DNA of 20,691 nt from Desulfobulbaceae bacterium UBA2775 (GTDB lineage Bacteria; Desulfobacterota; Desulfobulbia; Desulfobulbales; Desulfocapsaceae), in NCBI GenBank assembly GCA_002352445.1, contig DEIL01000114.1, positions 3,010-23,700 on the forward strand, written 5' to 3'. This document shows positions 7,336 through 14,954 of this stretch, in pieces. How positions within the stretch are numbered: position 1 is the stretch's first letter; each line of letters begins with the position of its first letter. Below the pieces are notes generated by a model. It ran no database searches. It saw only the letters and a program-made list of their open reading frames with translations, and was not told the DNA's origin. The position numbers were made by a program, and so were the translations under genes.

Positions 7336-7626
7336 ATGAAAGGCTTCAGATATCTTGATGATACGGCAATTTTACGATTATCGGAGGAGAAATGCATCGG
7401 GTGCGGCAACTGCGAGGAGGTCTGTCCTCACCGCATTTTCAAAGTTCGGAACGGCAAAGCTCAAATCGTCGACCGGAATATCTGCATGGAATGCGGTGCC
7501 TGCGCCACAAACTGTCCGGTGGATGCTATCTACGTTAATCCTGATGACGGCTGTGGCTGCGCGACGTATATCATCAACAGCTGGATCAGCAGATTTCGCG
7601 GCAAGTCCCCGTCCGGCTGCTGCTAA
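7336..7626 (+). CDS. HgcB-like dicluster 4Fe-4S ferredoxin
   Basis: The 96-residue protein carries two CxxCxxCxxxCP motifs (Cys20-23-26-30 and Cys50-53-56-60), enough for two [4Fe-4S] clusters. It also has Cys73 followed by Cys75 just after the second cluster, and ends in Cys95-Cys96. A lone cysteine at position 73 and a C-terminal vicinal pair are hallmarks of HgcB, the ferredoxin partner of the corrinoid protein HgcA in mercury methylation; the MKxFRYLxx start also fits. No hgcA-like gene lies next to it, so it may be an HgcB-family ferredoxin with another electron-transfer or metal-handling role. ATG 7336 has a GAGAGGGA ribosome-binding site; the frame's extension to 7261 is unlikely. The EF-hand gene converges 13 bases past the stop. 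Confidence 0.88.
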   Translation: MKGFRYLDDTAILRLSEEKCIGCGNCEEVCPHRIFKVRNGKAQIVDRNICMECGACATNCPVDAIYVNPDDGCGCATYIINSWISRFRGKSPSGCC

Positions 7627-7639
7627 TATAACAACCAGG

Positions 7640-9664
7640 CTAAGTATGGTCTGGACGATAAGTGAAACGAGCTGCCTGAGCCTTGGTAAGCTTCATCCTT
7701 GAGTTAATTCCCCAGCCGGACCCTTCCAGGATGGTGCTTAAATCTCTTCTGGACAATTTGTAATAGGCGGCTATTCCTGCCGGTATGGCTATCAGGCCCC
7801 CAAAAACCAGGAGAGCAAAAAGTACTGTTTTTACACTTAAACCAGCCAGGGTTTTGGTGATAAAGGCAAATGAAGAGCCGAGAGCAGCTACAGCAAATCC
7901 TCCTCCTGCAAGCATCCCGCCGGAGAATGCATCCTGTTTTTTCTTATCCTTTGATTTTTCTCCTTTTTGAAAAATTTTCTCTTCCGCTGCAGAAGAAAAC
8001 TCTTCGAGACGTGAAAAAAAAGCGCGGCTGATGCGAACAAAAGGTTCAACCATCGCCTCGGAAATACTAATTGGATTTTCTACAATATCAACAACTCTGG
8101 CATGCAGTTCATTGCCGTCAATATCATTAAATATTCCCCATTTGTTCAGGCGAATGTTGCCTCGGTTGGTTGACGTTACCGGCACAGCAACTTCATATGC
8201 CTTTTCCCCGTCCGAGCCGAACAGTTCGCAGTAGATGATAAATATATTACTGCTTTTACAGGTTTCAATATGGTGCTCTCTATCTTCGACCTTTACCGCC
8301 AGGGTAAAATGTCTGCCATCCATGATCAGACTGCCCTCTTCAAACAGAGCCCGCTGCTCAGTATCATATAATTTGGGAAAACTGACAAAACTGTTCACCA
8401 GAGGCAGCATGTATGCCTGGTAGAGCAGTAATCGCTCGAGTTCTCGTATATTGTCGAGGACAAAGGCCGTCTTATGACTTCTGGCTATAAGATCTTCAAG
8501 GACTTGCTGGTAAGATGAATCGGTCAGATATTCCTGCACAGTTGATGCTCCAATAGTATCGACTGTCACCTCCGGCCTTTTATCAGTCCAATTGACAAAA
8601 GGTTCAAAAATTTTCTGCAGTTTCTGTACTGACTGTTTATCAATGGCTTGCACCTGATCACCAAGCAAAGGCTTGATTACCTTCTCTGTAAATGACCCTA
8701 TATTTTTGTGAAAATAGGGGTTTATCTCACCTGTTAAATCCAGCACACCTTCGCTGTTGAGGAGGCTGAGGGGCGCGTTTTCCAGATATGATTCTGCCTC
8801 TTCAATGTTTATAAGATTAAGAGCCGCGTTTGCCTCCGGAGTCTCCAGGGCACGAGCGAGCAATTCCGGGTTGAGTCGTTTGATATTACAGAGAAGGAAA
8901 TATTGAATCAGTTTTTTCACAAGGGAATGGAAAAGCGCATATCCTTCGGCAGTACCTTTACCAAGGGGAAGAATTTCTGTTGCCACGTCGGCGTCTACTT
9001 CTCCAGCCTGCCGCTGCCAGTCAATATATTGGCGGCACTCTTCCATGAAGGTGGCCAGACTTTCCGTATCAGCGCCATCTTTACCATTGGGATGTTTTTT
9101 CCCTCCCACAGTACACAAAATATTTTTTATAAATTGATCTATTTTTTTATTCTCAGCAGCTTCCGGTAAAACAATACCGGCCTGATCAAGCCCTCCTTCA
9201 AGAACTTCTTTTTTCACTTTTTCCACTTGACTTAAGTTTACCGACTGCTCCCCTTTATCAAGCCTTTTAAGAACTTTCAGTGCCGAAGAATGGATCCTTT
9301 CCCCCATCTCTGTTTCGGTATTAATTGCTGCAAGAGATACGTTCAGATTATCGGTTTGGATACCTGAATAGTCCACAAGATGTTTCAGAAGGAAACGAAT
9401 ACCATCTTTAATCTCTTCTGAGCGAATACGTTTATCCTCATCCGTATCGAGGAAATTGAGAAAATCAGTATTAATTTTAATGGTTGAAACTGGTGCCGTG
9501 GTTGCAATCCAGAGGGCTTCATCCAGCTCAAGTATTGCCTTCAGATCAGTATAATTTTGAATTTTTAAGTGGAGTGAACTTCCGAGATTTTCAAACGATG
9601 ATTTAACTGAGGGCGGCTGGTTAGAGGAGCTTCCGGAGGTTTGTGTCTGCATCGTTGCACCCAT
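7640..9664 (-). CDS. Large EF-hand protein with C-terminal membrane anchor, function unknown
   Basis: This 674-residue protein has one clear EF-hand loop near its N-terminus: Asp73, Asp75, Asp77, Arg79, Ile80 and Glu84 occupy the canonical Ca2+ ligand and hydrophobic positions. The middle 450 residues are mainly helical and soluble, with no catalytic motif I can name. Two hydrophobic segments (about 580-602 and 610-632) are followed by a basic tail ending near GWGINSRMKLTKAQAARF, which looks conserved rather than random. There is no signal peptide, so the bulk is probably cytoplasmic and tethered by its C-terminus. ATG 9664 or ATG 9652 may be the start; neither has a strong ribosome-binding site. 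No partner gene is evident, and I do not recognise a named family. Confidence 0.85.
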   Translation of the reverse strand: MGATMQTQTSGSSSNQPPSVKSSFENLGSSLHLKIQNYTDLKAILELDEALWIATTAPVSTIKINTDFLNFLDTDEDKRIRSEEIKDGIRFLLKHLVDYSGIQTDNLNVSLAAINTETEMGERIHSSALKVLKRLDKGEQSVNLSQVEKVKKEVLEGGLDQAGIVLPEAAENKKIDQFIKNILCTVGGKKHPNGKDGADTESLATFMEECRQYIDWQRQAGEVDADVATEILPLGKGTAEGYALFHSLVKKLIQYFLLCNIKRLNPELLARALETPEANAALNLINIEEAESYLENAPLSLLNSEGVLDLTGEINPYFHKNIGSFTEKVIKPLLGDQVQAIDKQSVQKLQKIFEPFVNWTDKRPEVTVDTIGASTVQEYLTDSSYQQVLEDLIARSHKTAFVLDNIRELERLLLYQAYMLPLVNSFVSFPKLYDTEQRALFEEGSLIMDGRHFTLAVKVEDREHHIETCKSSNIFIIYCELFGSDGEKAYEVAVPVTSTNRGNIRLNKWGIFNDIDGNELHARVVDIVENPISISEAMVEPFVRISRAFFSRLEEFSSAAEEKIFQKGEKSKDKKKQDAFSGGMLAGGGFAVAALGSSFAFITKTLAGLSVKTVLFALLVFGGLIAIPAGIAAYYKLSRRDLSTILEGSGWGINSRMKLTKAQAARFTYRPDHT

Positions 9665-9885
9665 TAAGGGAAAGGTGAGGAGGCGTGTTTGGTAACGTTA
9701 CAAAACAACGAGGTTTGACGCAATAGTTTTATGAAACAGACCTGGCCTGTCCATCTATTTGATTAGGAATACACGCAAACTCACTGCATTAACTTGCCTC
9801 ATCGAGATTGATGCATTAGCTTTGAGACAAGTAGTTTCTCTCAAACCTCACAATAAAAACATTTGCCTTACCACGGAGAATTATC

Positions 9886-10275
9886 ATGAAAAAAATTGTT
9901 GTTTTGCTTCTCGTTCTTTCCTTTCTGACTGCACCTTCTATTTTTGCCGCTTCAGTGCCGACCATAGACAAAGATGAGCTGAAATCACTTCTCGGTTCAG
10001 ATGGCCTGGTGATCCTCGATGTTCGTATAGGCAGGGACTGGAAGTCAAGTGAATTTAAAATAAAGGATGCCGTGCGCATGGAGGGCTTTGACCCTTCCCT
10101 TATTGAAAAATACCCGAAAGATGCAACTCTAGTACTCTACTGTGCCTGACCCAGTGAATACACCAGTGCCAGGGTGGCACGGAAAGTCATCGGTGAAGGA
10201 TACAGCAAGGTATATGCACTCAAAGGCGGCTGGAAGGAGTGGTTTGACTCCAAATATCCAGTTGAGCAAAAATGA
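9886..10275 (+). CDS. Exported rhodanese-like selenoprotein (in-frame TGA read as Sec)
   Basis: Residues 1-21 form a Sec signal peptide (MKKI, a Leu/Val core, IFA), placing the product in the periplasm; GGAG precedes the ATG. The rest is a single rhodanese domain: the strand VILDVRIGRDW, then LVLYCA, then TGA at 10147-10149, then PSEYTSARVARKVIGEGY and VYALKGGWKEWF. The frame after TGA stays open for 41 codons to its own TGA and completes the domain normally. Related rhodaneses have cysteine here (YCACPxExTSARVA). Counting back six residues from the loop serine aligns Sec88, rather than Cys86, with the catalytic cysteine of short rhodaneses; either way a Cys86-x-Sec88 pair results. A SECIS-like hairpin follows. 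The role is probably sulfur or selenium transfer, or thiol redox. A nonsense-mutated pseudogene is the alternative. Confidence 0.8.
10166..10180 (+). promoter_or_regulatory. Candidate bacterial SECIS hairpin
   Basis: GTGCC (10166-10170) and GGCAC (10176-10180) form a perfect five-pair stem around the loop AGGGT. Beyond an A/G mismatch, C10164 and G10182 can pair. The loop begins 21 bases after the TGA and has G at its second position. Both features meet the bacterial SECIS rules (apical loop about 16-37 bases after UGA, a G among the first two loop bases). It lies inside the coding sequence, as bacterial SelB-binding hairpins do. Confidence 0.65.
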
Positions 10276-10288
10276 TCTTCAGATAAAC

Positions 10289-12613
10289 TCAGGAAAGTTG
10301 TTTGGCGGCAAGATTGCTGTTACCGGATTCAAGCATTTCGGTAAAAATTTCAACGGCAACAGCTTTACTAAAATAATACCCCTGGTAAACTATGCAGCCT
10401 CTTGTGCCAAGGTAGAGTAACTCCTGCTCAGTTTCCACTCCTTCAGCAATAACAGCCATTCCCAGGTTATTGGCCATCATGATTATGGTGTCGACCAGCA
10501 CTATATCCTGACCGGCGTCTTTGATGTCATTGACAAAAGCACGATCAATCTTGAGGGTATTCAGCGGAAGGCTCTTTAAATAACTCAGTGATGAGTAACC
10601 GGTACCAAAATCATCAACAGAAAATTTGACCCCTTGGCCCTGCAATGTCATCATTTTTTTAACGATATCTCCGCCTGTGGAAATAAGGCTGCTTTCAGTG
10701 AGTTCGATTCCCAGATGATCCGGTGCGGCTCCGGTTTCTTCAAGAATGGTGATTACCATATCAACGAAATCAGGTGCGCCAAATTCTTTGCTGCTGATAT
10801 TAACGGAAATAATATGCGAATCTTCGAGTTTTCCGGCGTCATGCCATATTTTAATTTGATGGCAGGCCGATCGTAATACCCATCGACCGATATCCCGCAT
10901 AATCCCAGTTTCTTCTGCTATCGGCAGAAAATCACCGGGAGGGATCAACCCTCTTTCCGGATGATGCCAGCGCAACAGTGCTTCAGCCCCAACTATCTCT
11001 CCCGATTTGTCTACCTGGGGCTGGTAATAGATAACAAGTTCATCGTTATCGAGCGCCTTTCGGATTTCCATGTAAATTCGAAGCCGTTCATCCGCCGCAT
11101 CCTGCATACTGGGCAGAAAAAAACGGATTTCATTGCGACCTGCGGCCTTGGCTCTGTACATGGCCGTATCAGCCTGTTTTAGAATATCGCCGCTCTTTAT
11201 TCCAGGTTTTGGAAAAAGAGACACTCCGATACTCGGTGTAATACACAACTCCCGTCCCTCGATCTGGCAGGGGCATGAGATACAGTAGCTGATCTCCTCT
11301 GCAATCTCCCTCGCCTTATCGGCAGCAAACTCAATTATTTCATCCAGTTCGGTAAGAATGATGATAAACTCATCTCCCCCCATCCTGGCGACGCTATCTT
11401 CCTGCCTGAGACTATCAGTAATGCGCTTCGACACAAGTTTCAGCAATTCATCACCCACGGAATGCCCCAGTGAGTCATTTACCGTTTTAAAATTATCTAA
11501 ATCGATAAATAATAACGCTCCATAATGACCATACCGGCCTGCACGTGAAATCTCATTACTGAGGTGGTCAAGCAACAGTCGACGATTTGGCAGTCCGGTC
11601 AAAGAATCATAGGTGGTATGGTATTGTATTTGTTGTTCAGAAAACTTTTTTTCAGTCAGATCCTCAACAATACCGACCCCACTGGTAATGGCTTGATCCG
11701 AAGATGTAATGGCTTTGAGAAAGACCCGGACAGGAGAGATTTTTTGGCTGGTGGCAGAGCTATAATCACCTTCAAAATATCCTTTGCCGGTTGCCAGTGA
11801 GTCCTTGATGGCACTCAGCATTCCCCGATCCTTTAACGTGGCAAGCATAGATGAACCGACAAGTATTTCCTTTGAAGAATCAATGATATCTGCAAAGGCA
11901 TCATTACAGTCGACGATGATACTTTCTCTATCATATTGAAATATGCCCAGGGGGGCGTTACTGAAAATATGCCGGTAACGCTCTTCATTGGCCTTGATAA
12001 TTTTTTCCCGCTCAACACTCTGCAGACGCAACTGGATATTTTCTCGGATATTGGCGTTTATTTTAAAGGATCCGCTAATGGTGACCGCCCAGAAAAGCAG
12101 TATCAACACGCCGAGGAACAACGAATTATCGCTGCCCAGCAGCATCATTTTGAATACCAAAGGGATAAGTATCAGGGATAAAAAACCCGACACAGCAGGG
12201 AGACTGGGGCAGAGCGAAGAAATAGCACCTCCGGCCATGCCTACTACAATCAGGAAGAGCACCATCTGATGCGATTGACTATCGGGAAACAAGAAAAAGG
12301 ACACCGCTCCCCATAAGATAGCAGCTCCATACGTGCCTATCAAAAAAAAGTTGTGCCAGCGATTCATCTTGTCATGCTCTGACTCTGCCCTCTGTTTTTT
12401 AAAAAGGAGCAGCAACCAGATCCTGGCAACAGAAACGGTGAAAAATAGAGTAAACCAGACAGTGAGAACCCTTATATTGCCAATGGTCCGCAGTGACCAG
12501 TACAGCGCAGCAGCGACCACCACGGAAACCAGGATCGGTGCCATCGAATTGACATACAGCAGACGAACCTGTTCAATAAAGATTGTTCTTGATGCTTTTT
12601 CCAAAATTTTCAC
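10289..12613 (-). CDS. Membrane PAS-GGDEF-EAL c-di-GMP turnover protein
   Basis: From GTG 12613 the product is 774 residues. Five or six hydrophobic segments fill residues 20-190, forming an N-terminal membrane sensor. A PAS domain (about 210-325) follows, then a GGDEF domain with intact MGGDEF (412-416) and an RQED product-inhibition site five residues before it. The EAL domain has EAL at 544-546, DDFGTGYSSL and AEGVE. Both active-site signatures are preserved, so diguanylate cyclase and phosphodiesterase activities are both possible. The start is uncertain: GGAGG lies only three bases before GTG 12613, and TTG 12604 is better spaced. The frame runs to 12643 without a better signal. The gene converges on the rhodanese gene with a 13-base gap. 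Confidence 0.9.
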   Translation of the reverse strand: MKILEKASRTIFIEQVRLLYVNSMAPILVSVVVAAALYWSLRTIGNIRVLTVWFTLFFTVSVARIWLLLLFKKQRAESEHDKMNRWHNFFLIGTYGAAILWGAVSFFLFPDSQSHQMVLFLIVVGMAGGAISSLCPSLPAVSGFLSLILIPLVFKMMLLGSDNSLFLGVLILLFWAVTISGSFKINANIRENIQLRLQSVEREKIIKANEERYRHIFSNAPLGIFQYDRESIIVDCNDAFADIIDSSKEILVGSSMLATLKDRGMLSAIKDSLATGKGYFEGDYSSATSQKISPVRVFLKAITSSDQAITSGVGIVEDLTEKKFSEQQIQYHTTYDSLTGLPNRRLLLDHLSNEISRAGRYGHYGALLFIDLDNFKTVNDSLGHSVGDELLKLVSKRITDSLRQEDSVARMGGDEFIIILTELDEIIEFAADKAREIAEEISYCISCPCQIEGRELCITPSIGVSLFPKPGIKSGDILKQADTAMYRAKAAGRNEIRFFLPSMQDAADERLRIYMEIRKALDNDELVIYYQPQVDKSGEIVGAEALLRWHHPERGLIPPGDFLPIAEETGIMRDIGRWVLRSACHQIKIWHDAGKLEDSHIISVNISSKEFGAPDFVDMVITILEETGAAPDHLGIELTESSLISTGGDIVKKMMTLQGQGVKFSVDDFGTGYSSLSYLKSLPLNTLKIDRAFVNDIKDAGQDIVLVDTIIMMANNLGMAVIAEGVETEQELLYLGTRGCIVYQGYYFSKAVAVEIFTEMLESGNSNLAAKQLS

Positions 12614-12804
12614 TATCCTCCAAGCACATAATATCTCAGCCAAACAAACACCATGGCGATAAAAACTGTTAACATAGTAATCGGGGCACCATAGGCAATA
12701 AACCGCAGGAAACTGATCCTAACCCCGATAAAAAAACTGTAGTTCATTTTTTGGAAAAGTATTTGATCCCATTGCAGGATATGAGAATTACCGATGAAAC
12801 ACAA
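12613..12804 (-). pseudogene. C-terminal remnant of an ion-transporter-superfamily permease
   Basis: The minus-strand frame ends in VRISFLRFIAYGAPITMLTV, then a hydrophobic helix and WLRYYVLGG. This is the typical last transmembrane segment of SLC13/ArsB/NhaD-type permeases, where 'RISF-RF-yG-P-TLL' precedes the final helix. Upstream of this only GNSHILQWDQILFQKM is weakly family-like, and the frame is closed by a TAA at about 12835. No further transporter sequence lies between it and the terminator. Its TAG stop shares a base with the GTG of the GGDEF-EAL gene, so that gene's ribosome-binding site lies inside the remnant. It may instead be a real short membrane peptide. Confidence 0.38.
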
Positions 12805-12880
12805 ATACTTTATAGGATTCAGGGAATATACAAGTTAAGAAAACAGCGAGAATAGGATGGTGGTACAGAAAAGTATTTTC

Positions 12881-12915
12881 AAAAAACCGGAATCACCCGA
12901 TTCAGGTGATTCCGG
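12881..12915 (-). terminator. Rho-independent terminator of the helix-hairpin-helix gene
   Basis: CCGGAATCACC (12887-12897) and GGTGATTCCGG (12905-12915) form a perfect 11-pair stem with a seven-base loop. On the minus strand it is followed directly by six Ts (12886-12881). It lies 39 bases beyond the stop of the minus-strand ComEA-like gene. Confidence 0.82.
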
Positions 12916-12953
12916 CATATGGTAAAAAGTACTGACTGTTTTAGAAAGCAGTG

Positions 12954-13286
12954 TTAAATTTTTTTCAAAAACGGTTTCATTTTAGCAAGGCTTTTATCTC
13001 CAATGCCTTTCACATTCGTCAGATCATTCACGCTCGTAAATTCGCCGTTTGCCTTACGATATGTGAGGATAGAGTCTGCGGTTTTGGGACCGATCCCCGG
13101 AATCTGCGTCAAAGTTTCTTTATTCGCACTGTTAATATCAATATTTTTAGCTGTACTCTTCTTATTCACGACTTCTTCCGTCGTCGCTTTACCACTGTTC
13201 GATTTCGCGTACACCTCACCGGGAAGAGTGGAAAAACCAAGGACGCAGGTAAAAATAACTGCCATAAGAGCACTTACAATTTTCAT
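12954..13286 (-). CDS. Exported ComEA-like helix-hairpin-helix protein
   Basis: The 110-residue product starts with a signal peptide (about residues 1-27, ending VYA), has a Lys/Ser/Thr-rich linker, and then a tandem helix-hairpin-helix domain (about 48-110). That domain reads IDINSANKETL, then IPGIGPKTADSILTYR, GEFTSVNDL and VKGIGDKSLAKMKPFL; the two GIG hairpins contact the DNA backbone. This is the soluble ComEA/ComE operon protein 1 form, which binds double-stranded DNA in the periplasm. No other competence gene is nearby, so a role in DNA uptake is not shown. The start has an AGGAGAAAAGT ribosome-binding site, and a strong terminator lies just after the gene, so it is probably transcribed alone or as the end of the minus-strand group. 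Confidence 0.92.
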   Translation of the reverse strand: MKIVSALMAVIFTCVLGFSTLPGEVYAKSNSGKATTEEVVNKKSTAKNIDINSANKETLTQIPGIGPKTADSILTYRKANGEFTSVNDLTNVKGIGDKSLAKMKPFLKKI

Positions 13287-13477
13287 ACTTTTCTCCTTCT
13301 GATTGATTCAGGTTTGTTTAGTTTCAGAATAACGGCATCATTTGTGCCGCATTAAGAAATTCAAAATAGAGTTGCAGGGCGCCCGCGTGTGACATCTTTT
13401 TTGAATTTACGATAGATTACACCGCTAACCTTACATTTTTATAACAACCCTGACTTTTCTCATTTTTTTACTGTGGA

Positions 13478-14098
13478 TCATCGCACCACTCCATTCTTTT
13501 TCATATCCGCCAGCAGTAAACCGGCAATCCGTTCAAAATCTGTTCTCAGAAGTTTTGGATTAATAGCCTCTGACTGTGCACTCCAGATGAGACCGGCAGT
13601 TGCAACATCATAAAGATTGGTCTCCAGCCGAACAACAGTACGGGTAAGATTCGACGGCGGCGTGTATACTGCCTGGTATGTATGACCATAGTACCCATAC
13701 ATCCCCCCATAAAAGCCCCCCGGTAGAAAGTGGACAGACCCGGGATAAGTTTGAGTTTCCGATTTACTGTCCACCATATGCGTGATGAGAACAGAAGAAG
13801 CCCCTGTTTTTTTAATTGCAGCCTCGATAATCTCTCGATCCGGATCGGGAACATTTCCGATTACCTTATAGCTTGCCATAGTGCGAATATCAGTCTTGGT
13901 AAACAGATCGACAAAGACATTCTCCCATAATTTCAGAACAGGCTCACTCCTGCTCATTCCAAGCACCAGTATATCGTTGGCAGCATAGCTCTTTTGTGAC
14001 GGGTCAACCCAGGAAGAGGTGATCTTTGCTTTTGGACCACACCCCGCAAGCATCAATACCAGGGCTATGGAAAAGAGTGCCAGGATTACATTTTTCAT
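13478..14098 (-). CDS. DUF4136-like lipoprotein
   Basis: The 206-residue precursor has a lipobox LAGC with Cys20 after a hydrophobic core, so it should be lipidated. The residue after Cys20 is Gly, not Asp, which favours outer-membrane sorting by enterobacterial rules. After the lipobox, ITSSWVDPSQ and LVLGMSRSEPVLKLWENVFVDLF resemble the start of DUF4136-type and related envelope lipoproteins. SSVLITHMVDSKSETQTYPG and the later VRLETNLYDVATAGLIWSAQ strand also fit. The region 118-140 is rich in Gly and Tyr. Function is unknown. The ribosome-binding site is weak (AAAGGAAAA). It shares orientation with the PA14 and HhH genes, but a REP-type repeat separates it from the PA14 gene. Confidence 0.8.
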   Translation of the reverse strand: MKNVILALFSIALVLMLAGCGPKAKITSSWVDPSQKSYAANDILVLGMSRSEPVLKLWENVFVDLFTKTDIRTMASYKVIGNVPDPDREIIEAAIKKTGASSVLITHMVDSKSETQTYPGSVHFLPGGFYGGMYGYYGHTYQAVYTPPSNLTRTVVRLETNLYDVATAGLIWSAQSEAINPKLLRTDFERIAGLLLADMKKNGVVR

Positions 14099-14148
14099 AG
14101 ATTTTCCTTTTAGTATCTTAGTAATTTTTCTTGTTATTCCAACATATT

Positions 14149-14193
14149 CTAGATCGAAGTATACGCTATCTCCCGCCTGCGCGGGAATGACGG
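14149..14193 (-). repeat. REP-like palindromic repeat, copy 1
   Basis: This intergenic segment runs from CTAGATCGAAGT to GGGAATGACGG and contains the hairpin CCCGC-CTGC-GCGGG (14172-14185). Nearly the same 45 bases recur in reverse orientation at 17693-17737, including CGCCTGCGCGGGAATGACGG and the CTAGATCGAAGT tail, with a few differences. It lies between two minus-strand genes, a usual position for REP elements. Confidence 0.65.
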
Positions 14194-14204
14194 AACAGGA
14201 AACT

Positions 14205-14810
14205 TTAATGCCAATAAACCTCTGCCGGTACCAGACTAAACTCCTTTGCTGCCGGTGGCTGCCAGTAGAGTTTAAGGGCCGCAGTCCCCTTACGCTGAAA
14301 ATAGATAATACTCACCGGGTACCAGCCGATTTCGTTAACCTGTATCGTACCTGTGGGGGTTAACCTGTCCTTGTGTACTTTTGGATCTTCAAATATCATC
14401 TTGTTATTGATGAACATGCGAATTCCGTCATTAGCCAAAGCCTGCCAGCGGTAAGTGCCTTTTTTTTCCAGATGCAGAAAGCCGGTCATAACCATGGCAA
14501 CCCCCTGGCTGCGGCCACTGTCAAAGACAAACTCTTCCTTGCCGGACAAGTGATTTAGCAGTAGAACGGGCTTGCCCTGATATCCCGCCTTATGTGCAGC
14601 CTCTCCTGTGGGTACCTGATCAACGTTTCGGTATTTTTTTTCAATATACACTGTTGCCAGCCCCGGTTGCAGCTGAGACGAATCACTTTTGATCCCTGAA
14701 TTCTCTGTTCCCCCCTGTACCGGACCAGTACTCACCAGGAAAATAAATAGAATTGCCCAGATCGTCATCCATCCCCCAGCCTCCCATTCATATCCTGCCT
14801 TACTCTCCAT
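14205..14810 (-). CDS. Exported PA14-domain protein
   Basis: The 201-residue product has a hydrophobic segment at about residues 15-33, which is either a signal peptide starting at the internal Met15 or a signal anchor. ATG 14810 is kept because an AGGAGAAAT ribosome-binding site lies immediately upstream. Residues 50-200 resemble a PA14 beta-barrel: GLATVYIEKKYRNVDQVP, then EFVFDSGRSQGVAMVMTGFL, TYRWQALANDGIRMFINNKM and a terminal ALKLYWQPP strand. These are the 'F-V-SDDGSRLYIDG' and 'L-W-PPG' signatures of the fold in altered form. PA14 domains usually bind carbohydrate, so an envelope role is plausible. No enzyme domain is attached. The partner is unknown. Confidence 0.8.
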   Translation of the reverse strand: MESKAGYEWEAGGWMTIWAILFIFLVSTGPVQGGTENSGIKSDSSQLQPGLATVYIEKKYRNVDQVPTGEAAHKAGYQGKPVLLLNHLSGKEEFVFDSGRSQGVAMVMTGFLHLEKKGTYRWQALANDGIRMFINNKMIFEDPKVHKDRLTPTGTIQVNEIGWYPVSIIYFQRKGTAALKLYWQPPAAKEFSLVPAEVYWH

Positions 14811-14873
14811 ATTTCTCCTGCTCCCAGATCTCCAGTGTTTTCTTGTAGCCGGATATCTTATGATATTATTGAC

Positions 14874-14911
14874 AAAAAAAAGGACCGGAAGATATAATAT
14901 CTCAACGATCC
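14874..14911 (-). terminator. Rho-independent terminator of ilvC
   Basis: On the minus strand an imperfect hairpin spans 14911-14882 (GGAtC...AGATAT/ATATCT...TCC) and is followed by eight Ts (14881-14874). It lies 44 bases after the ilvC stop and upstream of the PA14 gene, separating the two transcripts. Confidence 0.75.
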
Positions 14912-14954
14912 TTCATCACTGATCACTGCTCTGGCCATAGAACCAGCAGATATT

